Virus record (IMG/VR): IMGVR_UViG_3300008108_005838
Span: 1-36,222 of that record
Strand: one strand, 5' to 3'
DNA from: a virus
DNA: 36,222 nt
A program made the position numbers and the translations under genes. Under the pieces are notes generated by a model, which worked only from the letters and a program-made list of their open reading frames with translations, did no database searches and was not told where the DNA came from. Positions 6,960-12,904 of this stretch are shown in pieces. How positions within the stretch are numbered: the stretch's first letter is position 1; every line of letters begins with the position of its first letter.

Positions 6960-7709
6960 TATACATTATACATCAAAATTATCGTCGTGGCAATAATGCC
7001 GATGTACTAATTAACGAGGAAGGCCCGGGCTCTAGGAGGTAATTACCGTTACCTAGTACAACCCTCGATGGCCATAAGTGGTGCTATCTGGGCACCGGCC
7101 GCATCTCTGTGAAGGGGGGGTGATTATTAAGACTAATTTTGTGGATATGCTAGCAAGATGGGCCTAAATAGTCTAGCAGCCGCACCTCTATAATCCAATA
7201 CATCCATTATACCACGCCGCTGCAGTGGTGTCAACCCCAACATTGAGGATACAGTCAACTAACATAAGGCCCGCGGTATAACGGTACGCGGCCGGTGTAG
7301 CTCAGTATTGAGGCCATACTGTCACGATGGTGGGCCCTGCTACGGTATAAGGAACCGGTGTAGCTCAGCTCAACTACTGTCATATACTAATGCATATGGG
7401 GCCCGCGATGTTATAACACAGTGGGCCCTGCGGTAGAGGGGGGCCCGCCTGATTATAGAGCGGCCCTCCCTCCTCGTGGACTATCAATATAAGGAAGACA
7501 AGGACAGGACGACTGAACTATGTTGATCGTGTAGGTATTACCGCCAACCCTTCCGTGGTGGCCCCCCTCCTTATAACCACTCCCATAAGGGTGAGGGGCA
7601 GAGCAGGTATAGAACAGGGACTATCCGCGGGCCCCAATGAGAATAATGGACACAATAGTGCCATACGATAGTCTAGGCGGCCAAATAATAGTATATATAT
7701 GCCAATATA
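6960..7709. other. Noncoding stretch with degenerate repeats
   Basis: No credible gene is seen in these 750 bases. The stretch is rich in GGGCCC/GGCCCGC words. It contains short palindromes (for example GGTAATTACC near 7038) and, at about 7240-7440, a set of degenerate tandem repeats listed separately. It could hold more of the structured noncoding RNA that starts at 6610, or decayed tRNA genes. Confidence 0.4.
7240..7440 (+). repeat. Degenerate tandem repeats with tRNA-like pieces
   Basis: Two copies of CCGGTGTAGCTCAG (about 7291-7304 and 7363-7376) are each followed by a CTACTGTCA or ATACTGTCA segment and a GGGCCC/GGCCCGC plus GGTATAA or GTTATAA segment; a third, weaker unit precedes them (ATTGAGGATACAGTCA). 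GTAGCTCAG resembles a tRNA D-arm and CTGTCAC a tRNA-Asp anticodon loop, but no T-arm and no 3' acceptor strand can be paired. They look like decayed tRNA genes or tRNA-like repeats. Confidence 0.3.
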
Positions 7710-7913
7710 ATGGAACAGCTGATGAATAATGAGAGTAATGAGCTAGATTACGCTAAGGAGCGATTAGATACACCTGGGCGCCTATCAATTACAGTGAGGG
7801 GGCGCTCCTATTACTACCCAGCCCGTAAGAGGTGGCGGGCCAGAGGAAGCAATAAAGAATATAATTCACACTCTATCGACCACCTAGTAAAGTTCCTCTC
7901 CAAATACACTTAA
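7710..7913 (+). CDS. Small protein, YYYP/RWRA paralogue 1
   Basis: A 67-residue protein: N-terminal MNNESNELDYAKERLD, central VRGRSYYYPARKRWRARGSN, C-terminal KEYNSHSIDHLVKFLSKYT. It is clearly paralogous to the gene at 8510-8740. The basic/aromatic core (YYYP.R.RWRA.GSNKEY) could form a small nucleic-acid-binding unit. No good ribosome site is seen before the ATG. The stop TAA is the first bases of a long inverted repeat. Confidence 0.55.
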   Translation: MEQLMNNESNELDYAKERLDTPGRLSITVRGRSYYYPARKRWRARGSNKEYNSHSIDHLVKFLSKYT

Positions 7914-8042
7914 TTAACTAACGGCCCGCCACAGGCCCACAACAGCTAATCAGAGGGGGCCGTTAGTTAATTAGTAGGGCCCATCCTGGAGTTTCAATCC
8001 CTAGTAGGGATTAAGTTAGCTGTTGTGGGCCTGTGGCGGGCC
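7911..8042. repeat. Interlocked long inverted repeats
   Basis: Two perfect inverted repeats overlap. Arm pair A: 16 bases, 7911-7926 with 7958-7973. Arm pair B: 27 bases, 7923-7949 with 8016-8042. Because the 3' arm of A lies inside the loop of B and both use 7923-7926, the RNA could form a pseudoknot or switch between structures. A CRISPR-repeat-like hairpin (7991-8027) lies in the loop of B. No target-site duplication flanks the pair, so a transposon end is less likely. Confidence 0.6.
7991..8027 (-). CRISPR. Solitary CRISPR-repeat-like unit
   Basis: On the minus strand the unit reads ...AGCTAACTTAA then TCCCTACTAGGGATTGAAAC. TCCCTA-n-TAGGGATTGAAAC is the 3' half, including hairpin and ATTGAAAC tag, of a widespread cyanobacterial CRISPR repeat type; total length (about 36) also fits. 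Only one copy exists here, with no spacer array and no cas genes. It lies downstream of a strong minus-strand promoter in the orientation that would yield a crRNA-like tag. Compare solitary repeat units and RNA anti-CRISPRs known from phages. Confidence 0.45.
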
Positions 8043-8464
8043 CCCCCGCGTTATCGGGGAGGCCAATAATTTATTGGTTACAGCGTCTAATAAACAACTT
8101 CACCCAATTGGGGGAATCGCCAAGGGCGGTTTATATGTCATCCTGAGGAGAGGATAGGCCTAACTCCCTTACGGGAGTCCCTCCCCCCAGTCGGTCGCTG
8201 CTCCGTGGCTCTCATTACCTGCGTGCGCTGCCCCCTCCCGCCTGCAAGGGGTCATCCCCTCCGCCCCGTGTGGGGCCACATACCTATCGGTATGCCGTTT
8301 GACTTACCTGCCATCATCACCTTATCGATGGTAGGTGGGTGTCGGGTACCCAGGTGGTAGTGAGGCAGTCCTGGCCTCATTCCCTTCGTGCTCTCGTGAG
8401 TTAGGGGCACGGCGTACGCAGTATAAAGCTTCGCCTTACGTCTGCAGATGTTACACATGCGTGT

Positions 8465-8493
8465 ATTATAGCACAGGGCCCCCACCCTGTCAA
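8465..8493 (-). promoter_or_regulatory. Consensus sigma-70-type promoter on the minus strand
   Basis: Read on the minus strand, TTGACA (8488-8493) is followed by exactly 17 bases and TATAAT (8465-8470). Both hexamers match the bacterial consensus perfectly. It lies back to back with the gene at 8510. Its -10 neighbourhood, GTGCTATAAT, is shared with the plus-strand promoter at 6601-6610. Confidence 0.75.
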
Positions 8494-8509
8494 TACCCTA
8501 TTAATTAAA

Positions 8510-8740
8510 ATGGATGAGCCCATGAATAATGAAAACTTCCCTGAGTTTGATCACGCTAAGGAGTGCCTAGATAAACACGGCATTAAATGGTCCTCTGTTG
8601 GTAATGGGTCCCTACTCATTAACGTTAAGGGCCGCTTCTACTACTACTATCCGACGCGTAACCGCTGGCGGGCCAAGGGCTCGAATAAGGAATATAGTAT
8701 CCGTTCCATTGATTATCTAATAGAGCTTCTAAGTAAATAA
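8510..8740 (+). CDS. Small protein, YYYP/RWRA paralogue 2
   Basis: A 76-residue paralogue of the protein at 7710-7913. Shared: MNNEN..E.D.AKE.LD, KGR.YYYYPTRNRWRAKGSN, KEYS..SIDYLIELLSK. It has an extra segment KWSSVGNGSLLIN that makes the middle domain more complete. The two paralogues flank the structured minus-strand RNA candidate. Function unknown; a small RNA- or DNA-binding role is only a guess from the basic/aromatic core. Confidence 0.6.
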   Translation: MDEPMNNENFPEFDHAKECLDKHGIKWSSVGNGSLLINVKGRFYYYYPTRNRWRAKGSNKEYSIRSIDYLIELLSK

Positions 8741-8746
8741 CCGTCA

Positions 8747-8941
8747 TTGATTAACCTGAGCATAAACAACGTAGATATCAAGGCGCGCCACATTAACTCA
8801 GACTTATTCTGCTGTGTAGACGACTTACAGCGACTATGTGCTGCGGGCCCGGCCGATTACAGTAACAGTGCCTTATACTATCGTGTAGAAGACGCACAGC
8901 TGCTATACGCGGGCCAGACTAATTTCACTGTGGGAGCGTAG
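8747..8941 (+). CDS. Hypothetical small protein
   Basis: A frame of 64 residues from a TTG start six bases after the previous stop. The sequence begins MINLSINNVDIKARHINSDL and continues FCCVDDLQRL. The pattern of short strands then D-L-x-R-L helix loosely recalls the start of KilA-N/BRO-type DNA-binding domains, but the protein ends early (NFTVGA). It may be a fragment. It shares AUA/GGCC-rich composition with its neighbours. Confidence 0.4.
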   Translation: MINLSINNVDIKARHINSDLFCCVDDLQRLCAAGPADYSNSALYYRVEDAQLLYAGQTNFTVGA

Positions 8942-9236
8942 CGCTGAGCTACGTAATAGATACCAGTGTAGAAGCATACGGTGAATTCGAGCCTAACGCA
9001 GTTGTGATTAGTTCAAGAACGAGAAGATCAAGGTCAATAGCGTGATAAGCTACCGTGTAGAGTTATAGTGCGGGCCCGCACTATCCATGGCCCTCGAGCA
9101 AGTAATAGCTCAATATGAGGGGTGATAAGCCCGCGGGCCACTACTACGGGTTAGGGGCCTTAGCACAAGCGAGGCCTCCCATAGGAGCACCTACTAAATA
9201 ATAGACTATGAGACCACAGCTACGGTCTCCCAATAA
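8942..9236. other. Noncoding stretch with a perfect 20-bp palindrome
   Basis: No gene is seen before the tRNA. The main structure is the perfect palindrome ATAGTGCGGGCCCGCACTAT at 9065-9084. GAGACCACAGCTACGGTCTC (9210-9229), just before the tRNA, is a smaller inverted repeat (GAGACC/GGTCTC) that may act in tRNA processing or termination. Confidence 0.45.
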
Positions 9237-9309
9237 GCAGAATTGGCCGATTGGTATAGGCACCGTCCTCATAAGACGGCTTAAAGTGGTTCGATTCCGC
9301 TATTCTGCA
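9237..9309 (+). tRNA. tRNA with CAU anticodon (Ile2 for AUA codons, or Met)
   Basis: A full cloverleaf can be folded: acceptor GCAGAAT/ATTCTGC plus discriminator A at 9309; D-arm GCCGATTGGTATAGGC; anticodon stem CCGTC/GACGG (9263-9267, 9275-9279) with loop CTCATAA and anticodon CAT at 9270-9272; T-arm AGTGG-TTCGATT-CCGCT. CCA is not encoded. CAU can be elongator Met or, after lysidine modification, Ile reading AUA. The phage-type genes here use AUA heavily, which favours the Ile2 reading, but the sequence alone does not decide. Confidence 0.85.
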
Positions 9310-9711
9310 TACAGCGTTAGGGCAAAACCCACAACGCTATATAAGAATAGTTTATCAATGACTATCAAAGTGCCATTCTACCCCCTGAGACAAACCTATT
9401 AACTATTGATTGTAATCTATGCTAGCGTCACTTAGTATATAGTGTAGTATTGTATATTGATAAGTTATACTTATCAATTAAATATTCCACAGCTTCTCTC
9501 ACCTCAGATAAATATGCCCATAACATACAGTTAGAGTATGTAACAATTCAAACAATAATAATTGTGGTTTTTAATACAGCGATGAAAATACGGCAAATAT
9601 CGCCATATTTAACCATATTTAAATAAACATTAAGCTATCAAATGCGAGCCAGAGAGATAGACAAGAGTAAGTAGTAGGGAGTCCCCACTTAATTATTAAG
9701 GAGATAATTGC
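9310..9711. other. AT-rich noncoding stretch with hairpins
   Basis: After the tRNA, AGCGTT (9313-9318) pairs with AACGCT (9333-9338) with an inner GGG/CCC, a likely tRNA-transcript terminator or processing stem. A second hairpin is TTGATAAGT (9457-9465) with ACTTATCAA (9469-9477). The rest (about 9400-9640) is markedly AT-rich with no gene; it could hold a promoter or origin-like element, but no repeated binding boxes stand out. Confidence 0.4.
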
Positions 9712-9924
9712 ATGTCAATAACAGTATTAGCATTAAATGCAGTCTTTACCGTGTACATAGTATTCCTGATGTATCTAATTCCTAAAGTAGGGCCCCGCGA
9801 TAGATGGGGCCTTGTCGCGTTAATATACGTCATAGCGCTGGTATGGGTATCAATCATGTCTGCTGGAGAGCCCGCCGACGATACATGTAGTAGTGTGTTA
9901 CACTACTCTACATCTAGGCTATAA
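9712..9924 (+). CDS. Small two-span membrane protein
   Basis: A 70-residue protein with a strong ribosome site (AAGGAGATAA, seven bases before ATG). Residues 5-27 (VLALNAVFTVYIVFLMYLI) and 32-52 (WGLVALIYVIALVWVSIM) are membrane helices separated by KVGPRDR; a polar tail with one Cys follows. Holin- or spanin-like size and topology, but no specific signature. It starts a small group of tRNA-linked genes. Confidence 0.65.
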   Translation: MSITVLALNAVFTVYIVFLMYLIPKVGPRDRWGLVALIYVIALVWVSIMSAGEPADDTCSSVLHYSTSRL

Positions 9925-9954
9925 CACTGTAGACTTAATAGTTGTAGTATATAG

Positions 9955-9994
9955 AACGAGGCCCGCGCCATAATAACGAGGCCCGCGCCACAAT
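9955..9994 (+). repeat. Two tandem 20-bp repeats
   Basis: AACGAGGCCCGCGCCATAAT (9955-9974) is directly repeated at 9975-9994 with one change (T to C). It contains the GGCCCGC word that is common in the phage-type regions. It lies upstream of a tRNA-end remnant and may be a replication slippage product. Confidence 0.65.
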
Positions 9995-10036
9995 AAGGAT
10001 AGGTAGAATGATGTAACCGACTCCACTATCCTGCAT
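9994..10036 (+). pseudogene. tRNA 3'-end remnant
   Basis: ACTCCACTATCCTGCATAC (about 10020-10038) matches the 3' end of the tRNA at 10253-10325 (CCCGCTATCCTGCAT). An AGGATAG at about 9996-10002 could pair with CTATCCT, but the D- and anticodon arms are missing. It looks like a deletion derivative of a tRNA gene, or a copy of the tRNA end such as site-specific recombination leaves behind. Confidence 0.35.
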
Positions 10037-10073
10037 ACGGTAAACCTTATAGAGGATTAAACTCAGGAGGAAG

Positions 10074-10205
10074 ATGGTGATTTTATTGCTTTCGCAGATT
10101 GGTGGATTAATCTTCCTTGTAATTTTGCTTAACAGGCTGTTACATAGTTTCTATGTAGCGGCGTGGGACAGGAATACAAAGAGGTTAATCAGAAAGGGTA
10201 AGTAA
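10074..10205 (+). CDS. Single-span membrane micro-protein
   Basis: A 43-residue protein, MVILLLSQIGGLIFLVILLN then RLLHSFYVAAWDRNTKRLIRKGK. It has one long N-terminal membrane helix and a basic C-terminal tail. The AGGAGG ribosome site five bases before the ATG is one of the strongest in the window, which is the main support for this short gene. Function unknown; small membrane peptides of this kind occur in phage lysis or superinfection-exclusion systems. Confidence 0.6.
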   Translation: MVILLLSQIGGLIFLVILLNRLLHSFYVAAWDRNTKRLIRKGK

Positions 10206-10252
10206 CGGGCATACTAGATAAACGCGGCCCCCCAGTTAGGGTCGCACCACAA

Positions 10253-10325
10253 GCAGGATTGGCCGATAGGTGGAGGCACCGTCCTCATAAGACGGCTTAG
10301 AGCGGTTCGATCCCGCTATCCTGCA
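10253..10325 (+). tRNA. Second tRNA with CAU anticodon
   Basis: Nearly the same molecule as the tRNA at 9237. Acceptor GCAGGAT/ATCCTGC, discriminator A at 10325; D-arm GCCGATAGGTGGAGGC; anticodon stem CCGTC/GACGG with loop CTCATAA, anticodon at 10286-10288; T-arm AGCGG-TTCGATC-CCGCT, fully paired. Differences from the first copy change both sides of stems (GAAT/ATTC to GGAT/ATCC), so both are folded under selection. No CCA is encoded. Confidence 0.87.
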
Positions 10326-10383
10326 TTCAGAATTAATATAGGCCCCCCCATTAGGGATACAATCTACAATACTAAGGAGAGCT

Positions 10384-10674
10384 ATGAAAGTATTAACCTC
10401 TTACGCCTTATATCCATCACCAGACGAACAGATCAACATTAAGAAGTACGCGTGCTTCACAAAGCACATCATCAGCGTAGAGATTAATATGGTGATGTGG
10501 CCCAATAATGAGGCCCGCAGTGCCCAGCTGATGAGATACCTGTTCGACACACTGAAGCTACAGTATACAGAACACGAGGATGGGTTTATGATCAGATTGC
10601 ATAAGTTAGTATATACTGATGGCTCTACGGCACTAATAGTGCCAACGGCATATACAGATAAACTACTACGTTGA
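10384..10674 (+). CDS. Hypothetical protein
   Basis: A 96-residue protein with a good ribosome site (AAGGAGAGCT then ATG). It looks like a compact alpha/beta protein: KVLTSYALYPSPDEQINIKK, a strand IISVEINMVMW, a helix SAQLMRYLFDTLKLQ, a strand GFMIRLHKLVY. No family recognised. It converges with the minus-strand gene at 10793 on a shared terminator. Confidence 0.6.
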   Translation: MKVLTSYALYPSPDEQINIKKYACFTKHIISVEINMVMWPNNEARSAQLMRYLFDTLKLQYTEHEDGFMIRLHKLVYTDGSTALIVPTAYTDKLLR

Positions 10675-10748
10675 TAAGAGGCGTGTATACGGCACAGTAT
10701 AGTATATCACGAGGGGCCCGCCTCACTCTCAACTACATACAATCAATC

Positions 10749-10778
10749 CCCTCCCTCCCTGCCAGCAGGGAGGGAGGG
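10749..10778. terminator. Bidirectional terminator hairpin
   Basis: CCCTCCCTCCCTG (10749-10761) pairs perfectly with CAGGGAGGGAGGG (10766-10778) around CCAG. It lies exactly between two converging genes (stops at 10674 and 10793), so it can serve both strands, although T-runs are weak on either side. Confidence 0.65.
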
Positions 10779-10792
10779 ATATCAATAGCCAA

Positions 10793-11719
10793 TCAGCTCC
10801 ATAAGCGGGGTAGCATCTCCTTGCACTTATGTATATACCAATGACCTTCAGCAGGAGTGTTATCTAGTGCTTCTTGGAATAGCATATCGCGCAACTGTCG
10901 TACAGTCATAAATGAAACAGGCTCGTGCAATAGACGTTGTGCTTGAGGGGTAATGCTGGGCCCCACAAATATGAACTCAACTGGCGTGTCGAAGTGGTTA
11001 GTGGCCAGTTCTATATAACCCTTATCAGCTATAGTAGATACTACGTCCTCTACGCCAATAGGGTTAATCTTAATCTCAATGACCTGTGTCTTACCATTAC
11101 TAGAACGGCATAGATCAAAGCGACGAGTGCGGGCCCGACTCTCTAGTGTGTTGATTACTGTTAACTCCCTAGTGAAGGGGTTAGTAGTATAACTAGCTAA
11201 TAATACTAGATCCATCTGTATCTCAAGCTCAGAGTTATAAGTGGGGCCTACGTTACGTATAGATGGTGCAGGTATTGTCTTACTTCCCTCTACACTGCGA
11301 GAGAGAGTGGGGCCCAGCCTAATGTTATTATAGAGAGCTATGCGCCCATAAGCCGCTGTCCAATTACATACCCATAAGTGATTATTATAGTAATTGACAT
11401 CGTAATAAGTATATAGTGCTCTTTGAAATAGTTTAATAGCTACAGCATCTAATTTAATCAAACGCGGTTTAGGTAGGCCAGGTTTATCTGCCCAGGCGCG
11501 CACAATAGGGTTAAATAAGTTCCTGACATTGCTAACCGACATCTTGAGTCTTTGCGCTATTTCAGGCATTAAGAAGTAAGCATCTTTACCGTCTCTATCA
11601 GGTACCCAGGTAAGTTCGTATTCATCAACCCAATGAACTAATTGATCTAGTATAGGGCCCGCGCAATTAGGGTACTCCTTAAGTATGGCCGTAGATAAAT
11701 CTGGTAGTGCAACTGGCAT
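10793..11719 (-). CDS. PD-(D/E)XK-like nuclease with N-terminal helix-turn-helix
   Basis: A 308-residue protein. Residues about 25-80 look like a winged helix-turn-helix (YFLMPEIAQRLKMSVSNVRN). In the C-terminal half, residues about 165-230 contain RRFDLCRSS..GKTQVIEIKINPIG, matching D-x(n)-(E)xK of the PD-(D/E)XK nuclease fold, with a preceding Glu (SELEIQMDLVLLASY) that may complete the site. Such proteins occur as phage and plasmid nucleases, Holliday-junction resolvases or restriction-like enzymes. Which of these is meant cannot be told. It is transcribed alone from about 11750. Confidence 0.5.
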   Translation of the reverse strand: MPVALPDLSTAILKEYPNCAGPILDQLVHWVDEYELTWVPDRDGKDAYFLMPEIAQRLKMSVSNVRNLFNPIVRAWADKPGLPKPRLIKLDAVAIKLFQRALYTYYDVNYYNNHLWVCNWTAAYGRIALYNNIRLGPTLSRSVEGSKTIPAPSIRNVGPTYNSELEIQMDLVLLASYTTNPFTRELTVINTLESRARTRRFDLCRSSNGKTQVIEIKINPIGVEDVVSTIADKGYIELATNHFDTPVEFIFVGPSITPQAQRLLHEPVSFMTVRQLRDMLFQEALDNTPAEGHWYIHKCKEMLPRLWS

Positions 11720-11761
11720 ATTTAAATTCTAAAGTAACTATTCTAATAATAGCATACAACT

Positions 11762-11797
11762 ATTAATAGCACACGAGTCAATTTGTGTGCTATTAAT
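11762..11797. promoter_or_regulatory. 13-bp inverted repeat, possible operator
   Basis: ATTAATAGCACAC (11762-11774) and GTGTGCTATTAAT (11785-11797) are perfect inverse copies with a 10-base spacer. The position, about 45-80 bases upstream of the start of the minus-strand gene 10793-11719, fits an operator or autoregulatory site; that gene has a helix-turn-helix candidate. Confidence 0.5.
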
Positions 11798-11917
11798 TAA
11801 ACAGATAGTTACTCTATAATCTTCCTATGCGGCTGTATGATTAGCATTCATTATATCAAGCATTCTATCTGCTTCTAGAATATCACTCTACTGCTCGCTG
11901 TTTAGAAGCATGCACTG

Positions 11918-11955
11918 ACACTCCCCGTCTTTTTAGAGCGGGGATTCTTGGTTCA
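11918..11955 (-). mobile_element. Possible right-end/reRNA remnant of an IS200/IS605-type TnpB element
   Basis: On the minus strand: CCAAGAATCCCCGCTCTAAA, then AAGACGGGGAGTGTCAGTGC. A GAATCCCCG..CGGGGAGTGTCA hairpin is the usual right end of cyanobacterial tnpB elements, where it is also the scaffold of the guide RNA. No TnpB reading frame remains upstream on that strand (12000-12120), so this would be a solo end. Confidence 0.4.
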
Positions 11956-12119
11956 CAGAGATTACTTGCTTAGACAGAATTGCTTCTGAAAAAGTAGAGA
12001 AGGCGCGTTTTTGATTTGCAGAAAGTACCTTTTTATCAATCCTCTAACCCTGAGATTGTCACCAGCTATATCATGTCTTCTGGATTAAGTGGATGGGATG
12101 ATATTTAAAATTAGATACA

Positions 12120-12902
12120 TTACACCCAATTACTAGGTAAAGGTCGAGTCGTCCTAAAAGGATGATTTGTAGGAAGCCGCGAACCTATTCCCGCTTCCCA
12201 GGCGAAATGCCCTTCAAGGACTTGCCTTCTAGTAGCACTCAAATCACTAGGTACAATAAATACTGTCGCTTTCAAAACAGGATTGTATCGAGTAAAGAGA
12301 GTACTAGCTCCTATTATTAGAGGGCTGGTTCCTAGATTAGTCCTTAATGTTTGGGTGAAAGAAAAAAGTCCGTCCGCAGCACCATTCCCCCAAGATTCGA
12401 TTCTATTATTAGTAATTGTGGCTACAAAAAGGTGAGTTTCATTCAAAGAATAACTCACGGCTCCACTGCCATCATAATTAGGTTGTCCACTCGTACTCGT
12501 GCAATAAATCGCACTTCTTAAGTTATTTTTGATTAATAAAGTATACCCAGCGGTAATACCGGATACATCTCCATAAAAATCTAGCAAAGAACTATAAGGC
12601 ACATAACTTGAAGCCCGAAAGAGGACAAATATCGTGAGTGGGTATTGATAAGCCCATGCTTCAGGAATCCTTTGCAAACGATCATTTACCCCATCAAAAG
12701 ATAAACTTCCTCGGCTATTAATTCCGTTTGACAAAAAACTTGGACGAAAATTAACAAAGCCGCCAGAAAAATTTCTGCCAAATCCACTTTTGTCCGCCCA
12801 GATTCCATTTGAATAAGTAGCTGAATCAAATCCATCTAGCCACAGCAAAGGACTGGCTATAAGAGGATTAAATAACTGAGGACTGGCATCAATTATTAGC
12901 AT
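12120..12902 (-). CDS. Tail-fibre-type protein with concanavalin/LamG-like domain
   Basis: A 260-residue protein. The N-terminus PLLWLDGFDSATYS..G..DKSGFGRNF and SLSFDGVNDRLQRIP, followed by LTIFVLFRASS and VFIVPSDLSATRRQVLEGHF, is the typical series of a jelly-roll (concanavalin-like, LamG-type) domain as found in phage tail fibres and bacterial surface proteins. The C-terminus WEAGIGSRLPTNHPFRTTRP is characteristic of these. It is the last gene of a minus-strand block and likely carries the receptor- or sugar-binding part. Confidence 0.7.
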   Translation of the reverse strand: MLIIDASPQLFNPLIASPLLWLDGFDSATYSNGIWADKSGFGRNFSGGFVNFRPSFLSNGINSRGSLSFDGVNDRLQRIPEAWAYQYPLTIFVLFRASSYVPYSSLLDFYGDVSGITAGYTLLIKNNLRSAIYCTSTSGQPNYDGSGAVSYSLNETHLFVATITNNRIESWGNGAADGLFSFTQTLRTNLGTSPLIIGASTLFTRYNPVLKATVFIVPSDLSATRRQVLEGHFAWEAGIGSRLPTNHPFRTTRPLPSNWV

Positions 12903-12904
12903 AG

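Larger units (their letters stand above)
7911..8458 (-). ncRNA. Candidate large structured RNA (about 550 nt)
   Basis: A near-perfect promoter at 8465-8493 reads leftward into DNA without a convincing gene. In transcript order several local hairpins can be drawn: TGAGGC/GCCTCA, CCATC/GATGG, CATACC-GATA-GGTATG, CCCC-ACAC-GGGG, GGGG-ATGA-CCCC, ACTCCC-GTAA-GGGAGT, ATCCT/AGGAT, CCAAT/ATTGG, then the 27-bp helix with a pseudoknot partner. Size, density of hairpins and nearby tRNAs recall large ornate phage RNAs such as GOLLD and ROOL, but I cannot match their consensus. The 77-codon frame at 8252-8485 (contains CNICRR) is an alternative explanation for part of it. Confidence 0.45.
11720..12119. 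other. Noncoding stretch with operator-like repeat and IS605-type remnant
   Basis: No gene is supported in these 400 bases. The composition shifts here from GGCC-rich to AT-rich guest type. Two structures are listed separately: an inverted repeat at 11762-11797, just upstream of the minus-strand nuclease gene, and a CCCCG..CGGGG hairpin at 11918-11955 typical of IS200/IS605 ends. Confidence 0.5.

Noticed and set aside
7911-8042. Interpretation of the 27-bp inverted repeats as ends of a small transposon (MITE)
   Set aside because: No target-site duplication is seen at the outer borders and no second copy occurs in the window.
8252-8485. Minus-strand frame of 77 codons with CNICRR downstream of the consensus promoter
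   Set aside because: It starts upstream of the expected transcription start, has no ribosome site, and crosses several stable hairpins. I prefer a noncoding RNA, but cannot exclude a small protein.
9208-9402. Plus-strand frame of 64 codons over the first tRNA
   Set aside because: It is a chance frame through a complete tRNA gene.
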